From contig NW_022098021.1 of the NCBI RefSeq assembly GCF_002288925.2, forward strand, positions 8,105,966-8,169,965: a stretch of DNA of 64,000 bases. Direction: 5' to 3'. Of this stretch, positions 24,931-37,479 are shown in pieces. This DNA comes from Delphinapterus leucas (lineage: Eukaryota; Chordata; Mammalia; Artiodactyla; Monodontidae). Within the stretch, counting starts at the first letter, position 1. Every line of letters begins with the position of its first letter. The position numbers were made by a program, and so were the translations under genes. The notes beneath the pieces were generated by a model. That model was not told the DNA's origin and did no database searches. It saw only the letters and a program-made list of their open reading frames with translations.

Positions 24931-27900
24931 TCTGGTCTCTCCCTCTTTACTCTGTTCCATCGTTCACACCACTGCTTGACCTGTCTCCCCAAACATACCT
25001 TCCCACACACGCTTCTCCTGCTCAGTGGCCACAAACGGCTTCTTGTCACCTGCTGCATCAAGCCCAAAGCCTTCATGCCAAAAAAATTAAAGCCCTCTAT
25101 AATATTTAACATCCAGCATATTCAGTGCATCTCCATAATCCTAGACTGTAACAATTTTCTGGTCTTTTAAACTTAAATGTAAGAGCTAAAATTTATATAA
25201 ATACATACACAAAATTGGTATATAGGCTATATTTTTTTAAAAGTTTATTGTATATAATCTACAACTCAGTAAAGTTGTTAAAATATATAAATATATACCT
25301 ATTATTGTACACAACATTTTGGTTTACATTGCGTATAATAGAAGAATGAGTTAGAAGTGATTTTCCCCTGGGAAGATAGTGTTTAAAGAGTGCTCTGTTC
25401 ACACCATGAGCTCATTTAGGACCCAGAGGTCTGTCTTGGGAAAGTCTTAGAAATCAAATATCTCCATTTTTTAAGAAACACAGAGTTGCATATTCTGTTT
25501 TAATTTTGTAGGGATTTCCTGTATGTATCTGTTATATCCACTGGCGACTTCATTGCTACATTTGGCAATAGTTACAAAATTATAATTTAAGTTTCAGATT
25601 TTTTCTGAAAAACTTCAACAGCAAAAAACTGAAGGTAAAAATTGAACAACATAAAGATAAGGAAATGACAAAAGAACTCTGCTATAGGAAAGTCAAAATT
25701 CTTTGGAAAATTTTATAGGAATTTTTTTGGGAAATTTTATAGGAGAGCTAAATATTTCTTGAGCGCCGGTTCATGTAAATGTCATAGTAGTCCGTGATGA
25801 TGTAAGCTTTGGCCTTCCTCAAAAATCAGCATCCAAGCCACTCCTGGGAAAACTGCTGTCTATTGCTGAGCCTTGGATTGTTGTTCTATTAACAATTGTC
25901 TGTATATGATCCTGCCTGGTATGGTTGTGTGACTTCCAGAATAACTGGTTATTAACTGTCTCGAATAGAAAAATAACACTACCAGATGTGAGATGAACAA
26001 AAACTGTAATTATTATTAACATATTTTTGGAAGCTTTTTCACCCTCTGAGCTTTCCTGAGCAGAAAAGAAAAAAATGTATATAAGTATACAATTCTGGAT
26101 TTTCCCTTTTCTTCCATGGGCTTACTCTTAAGTATGGCTGTGACATTTGGAAACATCTCTTTATTTTAGCCTATTTTTCTTCATTGTTCTCCAGTGTACA
26201 TGTTCAGTTCATAAGTTCTTGTTATCAGTTGTTCTACTACTTAGTTCCTTCCTCTTGGCCTATTTGCTTCTCAAATACTGTACTCTGATGAGGCATCCCC
26301 TCCCTCTACCATCTTCCTATGTCATGTGTGTCTGTCTGTGTATACACACACACACATATATATATGTTAAATATGACTAAAAGAATGGGAGATGTCTTAA
26401 GCCTACAGAGGCATGTGGACAGGAAGAAAGTATTGATTCTAGGCATCCTGCTATGCTGCCTGACTCACGTAAGAACTTTAGGACACTGTTGGCACTAGCC
26501 AGTGAAATCATTTCTCTTTCTCTCTCTCTCACCTCAGCTCCTATCCAGGCTGCCTTCCAGAGTCTCTTTGAAATCCCTTGGTGCTCATCGGGGCTCAGGG
26601 GACTCCTAAAATACCTAGAGAAGTCATCCTTACATGCATCTGCCTCAGGGACAGCTCTGTGATTTAATAGAGGATTTTAACCTTTATCTAGCCCTGTGCT
26701 TGGCCCTACTTATTTGGATTCATCAACTTGGTTCTGAAGTTAGCTGCTGTATCAGATCCCACAACATAAAACTTTTCGATATTTTCACGAAGTTTAGTGT
26801 TTACTCCTATTCATTTGTCAGCTTTATGTGCCTTAAGTATGCATTCTAAAATCCAGTACCATTGTATTGACAGGATCTAACTCATTTTCTGCATATGTGC
26901 TTGGAATATCCATGTGTACATATAATTACTTCACCTACTCTCTGTGATATTGTCATTTTTTTTTCGTAGATCTTTTACTTTGGTTTACCCAAATGGTGAC
27001 CAGGTATACTAGTCCTATAGTGAATGTTCATTAGATGGTAATCTGAAATTAGCTGTGTGTAGCTCTAGTGCCTTAGAATTTTAATGACTTTTAAGTAAAG
27101 CTTCTAATGAATATCTTCTTATATATATGTATAGCAACTATATGATTAAAATTTTTTAATTGTAGCTTTTCAATCTCTTTATTTTAAAGTATTTTAGGGG
27201 ATTAGTCTATGAATGAGACTCCTTGTTTCCCACACCTTACCTCTTTCCTGACGAGTTAACAAAGAGTTGCACAAAGGTGAATAGCGTTAACTCTGCTATC
27301 CAGAAATTAACCGGTTTATTACTTATTTAGGGTCTTCCGCTCACTCTCCCATCTGAGGCCAACAATTTGGGCACTTTTCTGGATACTGCATCCAGCTGTC
27401 AGAATGTAAAATTATAGAATGAAGAAGCAGTGCACAGATCAGTGTTCATACTCAAGCAAAAGGCAAAATAAGAGAACAGGATGAGAATAATGGCCGTCAT
27501 GAGCATTCGGGCTGATTTGAGGGCATTGGTAGGCTCTGCCAGGTTTGTGTTTTTATGATCCTATAAAACGAAGGGCTGACATAATGAATGCGAGAAGAAT
27601 TTAGATAAAAATGATATGTGGTTTTTCACTTTACATCAAAGATCATTACTCAGCAATATACATGATTGTATTTTATAAATAAAGGTACGTTCATTCAGGG
27701 TAAACTCAATACACAGACCTGAAAATTAAAACATTCACCAAATAGTGTTCTAATTTATTTTGTTACCTGAACCTTTAAAATGAAGGCAATTAGAGACTAC
27801 GGTACACATGCACTAGAAAACAGCACCTATTTGTTTATTTAAGCTCAGTCATATTATACAGAATTTCAGAAAAACAAAAGAACTTAGTAACTTTAGGAAT

Positions 27901-28139
27901 GATTTTGTGAATAATGAAGGGAATGTCACCTCTGCAAGTAATACCTGAATAATTTACTCTCAGAAATTTGGGAATAATATATAATGTAAAAGACATTCCA
28001 AAAGAAGAAAATTTCTTCAAATAAAAATGGAATTTGTGCACTAATTTATTCCATATATGTAGCACATGCTGCTAACCCAATATCCTCAGTTTTTGTCCTG
28101 AAAAACTAAGATCAGGACCAATGACTTCCAGATCCATCT
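24931..28139. other. Intergenic, unassigned
   Basis: A+T-rich sequence with an (AC)n(AT)n stretch at 26341-26365. No gene or clear repeat family recognised. Confidence 0.4.
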
Positions 28140-28510
28140 GTCTGAGTTAGGGTTTGTTGTGGCAACCAAAACAGCAGCAATAAGATAGAAATCTCAGTGG
28201 CTTACAACAATAAACCCACGGGTCTGTGGGTCATCTGTGGCTCTTCTGGGCTTGGCTGGACTCAGGTTCAAGCATGCTGCACGTGACTCTCGTTCTGGCT
28301 AGGGAGTGTGGGGGGAACCCAGCCGTACCACACAAGCAGATTTAAAGCCTCTGCTGGAACGTGGCACATGCTACATCTAGTCACATTTGATTGGTCAAAA
28401 TCAGTCTCACGACAAAGGCAAAACTCAATGCAGCAGAGAAATATACACTACCTATAAGAGGTACTGCCAAGTCACGTGGCAAAAAGTGGGAGTGCCTAAT
28501 CCTTTTACAG
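28140..28510. repeat. Old interspersed repeat, family not named
   Basis: 'tctcagtggcttacaacaat' and 'gggtctgtgggtcatctgtg' mark a multicopy ancient mammalian repeat whose name I cannot give with confidence. Confidence 0.4.
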
Positions 28511-28929
28511 AAAGTGGAATAATCAGGAATGCTAATCTAATGTACCACGATATCTCTCATATGCTTTTTGAGTAACTATCCTCTTTTTGGTCTGGCCATG
28601 TATGTGTGGGCTGTATGTATTCTCTCAGTCTCACTCAGGTACGAGAATCTGCTTTACTTCCTTCTGCCATCAGCCTGACTTGAGAGTATCTTAATACCTC
28701 TGTAGAATAGCTGACATGACTTCTTAATCTCTCAATCCGTTATATTCAAGATGTGCAGAGCACAGGTTTCATGTAATGGTCTTTGCATCTCAAACAGATT
28801 GTTCCCTTCTCTGAAAGGCCATTTAACTTCTTATCTGTATCCTTCATCTGGGTTCTTACTTAACTTTTTAATATATCTTTTGCTCCCTTTAAAATATAGT
28901 TTTCCTAGGAACACGGTTTTTAGTTGCCA

Positions 28930-29640
28930 GTCATTTTCTCTTAGAATTTAAATGCTATTGCACCTATGCTGGCTTCCCTCATTGTTGCTGAGAAGTCTGC
29001 TAGTATTCTAATTTTCCCTTTGTAGCTCACCTGTTTTTTCTCTCTGCTTTCCTTTAAAGCCTTCTCTGTATATTTGATATTGCCCAATTTCAACACCAAA
29101 TGTCCAGATGTGGATTTATTTATTTGCACTGCCTACTAGAAATTGTTCTTCCTATATCTGTAAATTTTATATTTTATCATTTCTAGAAAATTCTTAGTCA
29201 TGATCTCCCCCAAATATTCTCACAATTCACTCCTTCTGGGACTCTAATTAGCTGTATGTTGAAACTTTTCACTCTTTCCTCCTAACTCTTAACTTCTTTA
29301 ATTTTGTTCATTCCCTGTTTATCTGTACTACATTCTGGATAATTTCTTTACCTCTTTATTCCAATCTACAACTTTTTTTCTCAACTATGTCTTAATGACT
29401 ACTTTTACCCATCCATTGAGTTCTTAAGTTCCACAAATATGTTGTTCGTGTCTGAAAATTCTCTTTGGTTCTTTTGAATGGTTTCTTATTTCTTACTCAT
29501 TTTTGTGATTCCATGTATTTGTTCCTGTAAACATTTTATATTCCATAACTGATAATGTCAATATTTGAAGTTCTTGGGGTTCTAAATCCATTGCTTTTAT
29601 TTCTGCTAAGTGTCACCCAAGTGTGCTTGGTTGATCTTTG
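28930..29640 (-). repeat. Old LINE (L1/HAL1-type) fragment, antisense
   Basis: 'ttctgggactctaattagct', 'catccattgagttcttaag' and 'tctttggttcttttgaatgg' form the reverse-oriented ORF1-side signature of an old L1 or HAL1 element. It is degraded, and the exact family is uncertain. Confidence 0.5.
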
Positions 29641-32597
29641 ATAATGAGCCTATATTTGGTTGATGTTAATCTGGGTAAACCCTAAGGAACTAAATTAAGG
29701 ATGTTTTCTACAGAGTTTATGTTTCTATTTCACGGTGCTACAGGGTGCCTCTTTGACATTGCTCAGCTTAATCCTCTGGGGAGGCTGAGGCTGAGCCCTG
29801 AGACCTTGCCACTGACACAAGCTTGGTCTGAAATTTGGTCTAAAAGTTGATATCCGCATTTGTTTGCAGGCACGTCTTGCCTTTTATGTTTGTTTACTTG
29901 TTTACTGTTCTGCATTGCCGTTTCAGCATTTTGTTTTTGTGTTGGCTTGCGCTTTTCCTTTAGACTTAATTCTTCTCGTTTTTAACACTCCAGAAATGCA
30001 GTGAAAATTGTTTTATGCAGGAGCTATTATTTTCAAGCAAGAAGGCTTTTTCAGAGTATCTAATCTACCATCCTGCCAGGAGTGGATGTCTTGGTGGTAT
30101 TTTTTACTCTGGGTTTGTAGCTATGCTCCTAATCACTGAGCTTGCCAAGAGTTGAAATTCCCAGATAAATGGAGCATGACTTAAATTATTTTAAATGTAA
30201 AATATCAGGGTTAGAACACCTAACTGACACTTCCCCTCTCAAAATGGACCCTATATCAGGACTGGTTTGCTTAATTGACTGCACTCTATGCTAATGAGAT
30301 TATGTGATTCAGTTAGGTTTGCTCTGTCTACAGAGTACAAATAAGTCTGCTACCATTGCTGAAAAGGTTACTCAAAATATCAGTCTTACTGAATGACGAG
30401 TTAATGATATAATCTCATGAAGAAAGGTTAACATAATCACAAATACTTAGCTGGTATAGCTGAATATCTAAGGCTTTACTCTAACTTCATATATGGAGGC
30501 TATTCAAGTGAACATTGCCATTGTTGGCCTAATATCATGAGCGTGGGATTCTTATATTTATTATTCTATAATTTATCTTTTTGGGGAAAATCTTATCTAT
30601 TAATATAATTACTTCATTGACTATCCTATGTCCTTTCCCTCAAAACAGAAAGTGATACTAAACAGCTAATGAATAGGTTTTGTGAATGAAAGACTAGAGA
30701 CTGGGGAAATAAGAGGCATTTAACAAGCCTATACAGTGTGAGTGTTTAGCAAATATCTTGATTGAAAATATTGATTTAGCAAGATAGTAACTTATAGCTT
30801 ATATGAAAAACAATCACACACTTCTGAAAGTGAGTTAATATCAGGGTTTTCTGACCATATTTAAATTATGTTCTGGATTTCAGAACTTTATATGTAACAA
30901 TGGCTTCTAAGATGTGAATAAAAGTTACAGTAGAGGCTAAGAAAATGCCCCTACCTCTCCACCAACCCCGCCCCCCCACTATTAAACTAGGTAATTAGTC
31001 ATTTCAGTAAATAAATTCCCTTGAATTAGCAAGAATTATATTGAATTATGCTATTTATTAAATACTATATTTATATGAGCTTTTATACTGTTATTGCCAA
31101 AAATATGAGTGCTACCCACAGGAGATTGGAATGAAGGAATAAACTGATTCAGGCAAGGATCAATAAAATACACTTGTGCAAATTTGAAGTTAATATCCAG
31201 GGATGAATCAGTTTGTACAAGTCTTCCTCTCAGCTCTGCATGAAGCACTCTCTGGAGCTTCCTTACCAACTGTGTCTCCAAGGAAAGAGTAAATCCATTC
31301 ACCCTTATTTAAACACATATATTATATCCTTGTGTACCTTTCAACCATTTGGGCTTCAGTTCAAATGCTGGATACTCATACTAAGTAAATCAAAGTTAAA
31401 ACGTATTAAATGAAACACGTTTCGGTACTTGCACTCTCCGTCTTTAGAAACCAGTAATGAATGAGTCTAACATGTTCTTAACTATTATTTATAATTATGG
31501 AGTTCTGAATGTTTTATGTTAATATTTCAAAGATTAACTTTGAAAAGCTTAACACAAAGGGATGGTGATTCAACTTTTTAACAATTTAAGTCTATTTCTA
31601 AGGCTTAATATTCACGAAGAAATCGAAATTAAGTTCTTTGAAATCTTGACGTTTCTTTCTCCAAAAATTGTGTTTTCATGGAGTATATATTTAAACTTCA
31701 AATAAACTTGTGATGGGCAGTTCATGGTATTTAATTGCACTTAAAAATTCATACTTAGAGTTTCAGTACCAGAAACTAGCACCCATCATCTTGTTAGTAG
31801 AACACAAAATGTAAGAAAAACTGATCACTCTGAATTTTTTTACATGAACTAAGGCAAATTTTATCCAAAAAGACCTCGAGGTTAATGAAGAAAAAAAGGT
31901 GCTTGAAATATAAGAAAAAACCTTGAAATACTTCTTTTCATTGTTTTTCCTTTATTTTCTTTGTTGCTTTCCCTTTTGGTTTGAAAAATAAGATGAGAAC
32001 ACATCTAAATGTATCTGGAAAAAGTCTTAGGGAATTTAGCTCACTTCTTAAAAGCGAAAAGAACTAACTACATTATGTGATAAGTAAAATATTTTCTATT
32101 TGAAATTCCCTTTGAATCTTTATTCTATCAAAGGCTGGAATGAAAGAAAGAGCAATGAAAACCCCATCTCTTATGATTTGTGATGACAATAGCCATTTGT
32201 CACAGGATAGTTTTTCAGTGCTGTTATGATTAATAACAACATATAAGAGAACCTGTATCGTTCCCTTACAAAATCCTATGTCCAAATCAGAACTACAAAA
32301 TGTTTCATATGTCTACATAGACATTTCTCAGAATTTCATAGACAACAAAATTCTACAATGTCCTTTTGTAGACTCTTTATCATTACACTAGGATCAACTG
32401 AATCCTACAACCAAAGTCCCTTTCTATACTTTAACTTGCACTAACTATGCTGTTTTAAAAGCTGCTTTCAGGATGTGAGAACTGAATTATAATTAATATT
32501 TTCTAATAGGTATGCAACATGGGATTGAAAGCAAGAATAAAATTATCCATTTTAAAAAAAGAATATGATTATAGAGGAAGTAAATGAAGTTTAAAAT
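29641..32597. other. Intergenic, unassigned
   Basis: Nothing recognised other than A+T-rich DNA and a short C-run near 30970. Confidence 0.4.
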
Positions 32598-32606
32598 ATT
32601 GTGTGA

Positions 32607-32817
32607 GGACTTCCCTGGTGGCGCAGTGGTTGAGAGTCCGCCTGCCGATGCAGGGGACACGGGTTCGTGCCCCGGTCCGGGAAGATCCCACATGCCGCTG
32701 AGCAGCTGGGCCTGTGAGCCATGGCCGCTGAGCCTGTGCGTCCGGAGCCTGTGCTCTGCAACGGGAGAGGCCACAACAGTGAGAGGCTTGCGTACCACAA
32801 AAAAAAGAAAAAAAAAA
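32607..32817 (+). mobile_element. CHR-type SINE (compact form)
   Basis: It runs from 'gacttccctggtggcgcagt' through 'gacacgggttcgtgccccgg' to 'gcgtaccac' and an A-rich tail. Target duplication attgtgtga at 32598-32606 and 32818-32826. It lies only about 0.65 kb upstream of RXFP2 exon 1. Confidence 0.92.
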
Positions 32818-33179
32818 ATTGTGTGAATGTCTTACAATAAGTAACTATTAAACACAGGGCCGTATATTTTAGTTATTACTTTCTGTATGTCATTTGAAAG
32901 CATTTAAGTGCATTTGAATGGAAGTAGGAGTTCTTCACGTATTTGCCAGTGAGTAGTTTTTTTGTCACTTTTTTATTGCATGAAAAATACGCTTGCAAAA
33001 AGTTTCGTCACCTTTTCAGTGTAAATCTGTATCCCTTTCTATTTGAGAATTTCTGTATATGTTTGGATTTAAATTAAGAGCAAATTGTACTACATGCTCT
33101 AAGAGGAACATACTTTTAGAGTGATTTTAAAAAATGTTTCTTATCTAATAATACCAGAGTCTTATATATGTCTCTCTGT

Positions 33180-33465
33180 GCATACTATAATAAATTAATG
33201 ACCCAGAATACAACTGTAGATTTAAAATAAAATGAAACCAAAAAAGAAAGAATGAAAAAGATAGGCTGCACAGTGACAAAGACCGTCTCCTCTCATGCCA
33301 GTAAAGTTCTAGCTGTTGAGCATGCTCAGACACAGGGGAGGCACTGAAGTTACTATATCAAAACTCCTTCTGAGGTTAAGGAGCATACATCTAATAACTC
33401 AATTGCTGTGGACCCGTTGTTATTTTTCTGGTATTAAGCGTCTCTTCAGCCGCAGATTGATTGCA
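33180..33465 (+). promoter_or_regulatory. RXFP2: Possible RXFP2 5' UTR and proximal promoter region
   Basis: This stretch immediately precedes coding exon 1 and is free of recognisable repeats. It is not CpG-rich, which fits a tissue-restricted gene. An A+T-rich 'ctataataaa' at about 33185-33194 could be TATA-like, but A+T-rich words are common here. An ATG at 33322 is in frame with exon 1 and open to it. The transcription start is unknown and there may be further non-coding exons upstream. Confidence 0.3.
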
Positions 33466-33508
33466 ATGTTCCTTCTACTTCATTTCATCGTTCTGATGGA
33501 TGTCAAAG
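33466..33508 (+). CDS. RXFP2: RXFP2 coding exon 1: signal peptide
   Basis: It encodes MFLLLHFIVLMDVK plus the first base of the next codon, a short hydrophobic stretch suited to a signal peptide that would be cleaved before the LDLa module. The donor is aaag|gtaagg, phase 1, and joins exon 2 to give D-F-A-L-T. The ATG at 33466 has G at -3 and corresponds to an internal Met of the human protein (residue 18 as I recall it). The frame stays open upstream to another ATG at 33322 (A at -3), which would add 48 residues, including a basic stretch K-R-L-F-S-R-R-L-I-A just before this Met that does resemble human. The extreme human N-terminus is not encoded in this frame. I chose 33466 as the conservative start; the true initiator is uncertain, while the exon itself is not. 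Confidence 0.85.
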
Positions 33509-34979
33509 GTAAGGTTACTGCTTTCTTGCTTGAATGAGTGCAATTCCAAAAGAACAGAATACTTCTACTTGGTTCTATCATATTTTTAATACACTCATTG
33601 CAATGTTTGATAGACATCCAGTTTGCATTGTCATTATCACTAGTTGCCTATAGTCCCATCCTAGCAATTTCTAGATGCAACAGATTTTTCATGGAAACTT
33701 GCCTTTAAATGTTGTTAAAATTGTAATAAGATAGCTTTAAAAAACAATGTTGAAGAAATCAGTTATAATGGAGAACCTTTTTTTAGTATTTGAAAAAATG
33801 TATGACAATTAATAACTTAAAATTTTGCCTTATGAAATTTCAACCTGTTGAAATCTGTTCATAAATTTTATATAATTGTTAGTTGCTATGTTTCATTGTT
33901 AACATAGTTAAACTGGGAACTGCAAAGCCGAAGGCAAATCTAAAAATCAGTATCTCTCCCTAAGAGCAAACCTATGTAAAATAAAATAATTAAAAATGGA
34001 CAAAAGTTACCTATTCAGATAATTCTATTTTCTGTTTTTTATTTTTAAACTTTTCATTTTAGCCAAACTGCTCATTTTCAAGTTGGCAGTATTTTTATTG
34101 TAAAGCTGAAAAAATAAAATAAAATTTAATCTTCCCCTGGTTTTAAAGAAAAATATAGACTTGTTTTGTTATGAGCGTGTCCACTTGTAAATAATCTATT
34201 CATCATACCCAAGGCATGTTGGGTTTATTATTATTATTTTTAAATGTATTTAAGTTCATAGTCTTGCTTAAAGACTTTTGATAAACCTCTGAGACTAAAG
34301 TTAGAATTCAAAATTATTTTTCTTTTCTGAGAAATTTGTTTTAGGTTTTTAAAATGTTTAATTTTATTAAATGAAGTCAACTGAATATTTTAAATATTGA
34401 AATAAAATGCAGTATTTATGAGCAGTGATTTAAGGACTTCTAACAGATAAAAGATTTTTTAATATTTAAATTTGTTTGAATTTGAAATACTAAAACTTTG
34501 TTGCAAATTATTTTAAAATATTTTAATACATGTAACATGATTTTTGTCTTATATTTTAATCTTTCTTACATGAAAACTTAAGTGTTATCTAAGGAGAAAC
34601 AATCTGTGAACTCATTTTGCAGGTAATACAGTTGTAGAAAGCAGTCTACTCTTGATATAAGGTCTTCCCTCAGAAGTTAATGCCCTATGCACATTTATAA
34701 TATTCACTTCTTTATGATTTTTAAGGATAGACAGTTACAAAATAGGTTCTTGGATGCAACACATTTCATAGAGGTTATCTATGCCCTTAAAAAATTCTTT
34801 AATGTACAAGACTGTAACTGTAGTTAACCAGTTTTAACTATTTTTGCTTATGGTAATGCATCTAATTGATTTGCCTTAGAAAAACAAAATCTTTATGAGA
34901 AGAAAAATATCTATTACTAAAATAATGTTTCAAGATTTACCACAAAGTAATGGTGTTCTTTAAAAAAAAGAAGAAAAGA

Positions 34980-35203
34980 GGGCTTCCCTGGTGGCGCAGT
35001 GGTTGAGAGTCTGCCTGCCGATGCAGGGGACACGGGTTCCTGCCTCAGTCCGGGAAGATCCCACATGCCGCGGAGCGGCTGGGCCCGTGAGCCATGGCGG
35101 AGCCACGGCCGCTGAGCCAGCGTGTCCGGAGCCTGTGCGCCGCAATGGGAGAGGCCACAAGAGTGAGAGGCCCGCGTACGGCAAAAAAAAAAAAAAAAAA
35201 AAA
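34980..35203 (+). mobile_element. CHR-type SINE with an internal 11-bp tandem duplication
   Basis: A full compact form with a 22-23 A tail. Relative to its relatives it carries an extra 11 bp: gagccatggcg (35089-35099) is followed by gagccacggcc (35100-35110). Confidence 0.92.
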
Positions 35204-35778
35204 AGGAAAGAAATTTTAAACATGATTTTTTTTTTATTTCTAAGTAAATGTCATATTTAAAATCCATAGTATCAATCTGATATTTGATTGTAATTCCCTG
35301 GAAATTTTTACTTTCTAATTTTATATTATTTTCAATTGATAATTTATATTTAAAATCATTTATTTTCAAAGTTAGATATGTTAACCAATGTTTTGATATC
35401 TTATTCCTACTTATAAAAATAATAATTTGCTATATATATTAACAAAATTTTTTTCTTTTTCACAATAAAATTAGAGTTAAATTAGTTAAAGCATTTAAAA
35501 TTATACAGTTAAAGCAGTAAGGCTCTTTATCATAAACAAAGAAAAGTCATTTAGAATTATGTAAGAGTAAAAATTGCTTTTTAAATTTAAATGAATATTT
35601 GTGATAGATTCTTAGACCAGATCTAAACAAAGGGAAAAGTTAACAATTATATGATTGTCTTTTCTCTTCTGGCCATGATCACCCTTGCATGCCTAATGAA
35701 TAAATGATACAACCATCTTAAGCTATAGACATTAATTGATAAGTAAAGATAACATGTCTTATTATCACTTTTTCCATG

Positions 35779-35915
35779 TTTTTTTTTTTTTTTTTTTTTT
35801 TTTCTGTATGCGGGCCTCTCACTGCTGTGGGCTCTCCCATTGCGGAGCACAGGCTCCGGACGCGCAGGCTCAGCGGCCATGGCTCACGGGCCCAGCCGCT
35901 CCGCGGCATGTGGGA
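35779..35915 (-). mobile_element. CHR-type SINE cut by an assembly gap
   Basis: A poly-T of about 25 followed by 'ctcactgctgtgggctctcc' and 'gcggagcacaggctccgg', breaking off at 'catgtggga' where the Ns start. The rest of the element is hidden by the gap. Confidence 0.9.
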
Positions 35916-36015
35916 NNNNNNNNNNNNNNNNNNNNNNNNNNNNNNNNNNNNNNNNNNNNNNNNNNNNNNNNNNNNNNNNNNNNNNNNNNNNNNNNNNNNN
36001 NNNNNNNNNNNNNNN
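35916..36015. other. Assembly gap (100 N)
   Basis: Exactly 100 Ns, the usual placeholder for unknown length. It falls inside a SINE in RXFP2 intron 1. The translated frames of X residues here are artefacts. Confidence 1.
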
Positions 36016-36973
36016 CATTTATTCACTGGGTATCCTTGTTAACCAGCTTCAAACTCCCTCCAAAAAAAAGTTTTTTATGGACTAATTGTGAACAATATTG
36101 CAAACCAAAAAACATGGGCTTATATGGGAAACTGAAAGCATGAAGTATTGAGAATGCTACTGGATAACTACCAGTTGCTACTTATTCAAATAATTTGCTA
36201 ACCTTGAAAAAGGTAGTCATCAAAAGCAGGGCTAGAGCAGCATTTGGACGTGAACAGTATTTGACTGCCCCCTAATGGACTAGTTCAAATCTCATCTTGG
36301 TCCTTTCTCAGTAATGTCAGTTCGACTTGGATGCTGTGACTTAAGAAAACGCTTTTGAACTAAATTTTAATTTCACACAATTATATCCATGCTGCCGATA
36401 GCTGTGAAAATCAGTTATATTGCAGGACAGTCATACTGAGAGGCCAAAGCAGCACCACTAATGAAAAAGAAACTCACCTGCTTCAGGGCTGAATGGAGCC
36501 TGCTGTGAGGGAAGAGGAAAAATATCAGAAACCCAGAAGTTAAGGCCATTTGAGATAAGTTATCTCTAAAGGCACTAACTAAATACACCTCACAACAGAT
36601 GTTTATTCATTTGTTCATCTTACTGTGAATGAATGTGACCAGATGCAATAAAACATTTTTAAGGACTCTCACTTGAAGTGACAAAATTGGCTGTCACCTG
36701 AATTTTAAAGACGAAAATGGGGATGTTGCTTCAAATAAGCTGACGTTGAAAAATGGCACATTCGTCCTAAGAAATTGTGGCTTGAATAAAATTCAATTAA
36801 CTAAGAATAGTTTTTGTGTACATAGTTATACGATGATAAATGCACAGACTTTTTAGGAGTATATATATGTTTGAGAACCCAAAACAGCTTGGTTTCCTTG
36901 TTTGGTAAAAATGTAACTTACCATTCATCAGGCAAGATGAATGTGCTTGGTTTATATAAGAAATCATAGTGGA

Positions 36974-37315
36974 GGGCTTCCCTGGTGGCGCAGTGTTGAG
37001 AGTCCGCCTGCCAGTGCGGAGGACACGGGTTCGAGCCCTGTTTGGGGAAGAGCCCACATGCCACAGAGCAACTAAGCCCGTGCGGCACAACTCCTGAGCC
37101 TACGCTCTAGAGCCCGTGTGCCACAAGTACTGAGCCCACGCACCACAACTACTGAACCCTGTGCACCTAGAGCCCATGCTCCGCAACGGGAGAAGCCACT
37201 GCAATAAGAAGCCCGTGCACTGCAACGAGGGGTGGCCCCTGCTCGCCACAACTAGAAAAAGCACATGCACAGCAATGAAGATCCAATGCAGCCAAAAATT
37301 AATTAATTAATTAAA
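36974..37315 (+). mobile_element. Long CHR/tRNA-derived SINE
   Basis: It starts 'gggcttccctggtggcgcag' and ends (aatt)n. It is flanked by a perfect 16-bp target duplication aagaaatcatagtgga (36958-36973; 37316-37331). Confidence 0.95.
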
Positions 37316-37479
37316 AAGAAATCATAGTGGAATTAGAGGAAACATTTTTAAGTGCTTTGTTCACATGCAACAATTCTTCATCCCTATAATTCTAGATGTT
37401 GTGTGTGTATAGAAAAAAACTAAGGTTGCAATAAATATTGTTCTCATCAGTGGTATATCACTTTTTTTTTGCCCAGGGA

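Noticed and set aside
35718..36143. Open frames containing X residues
   Set aside because: They bridge the 100-N gap and are not real.
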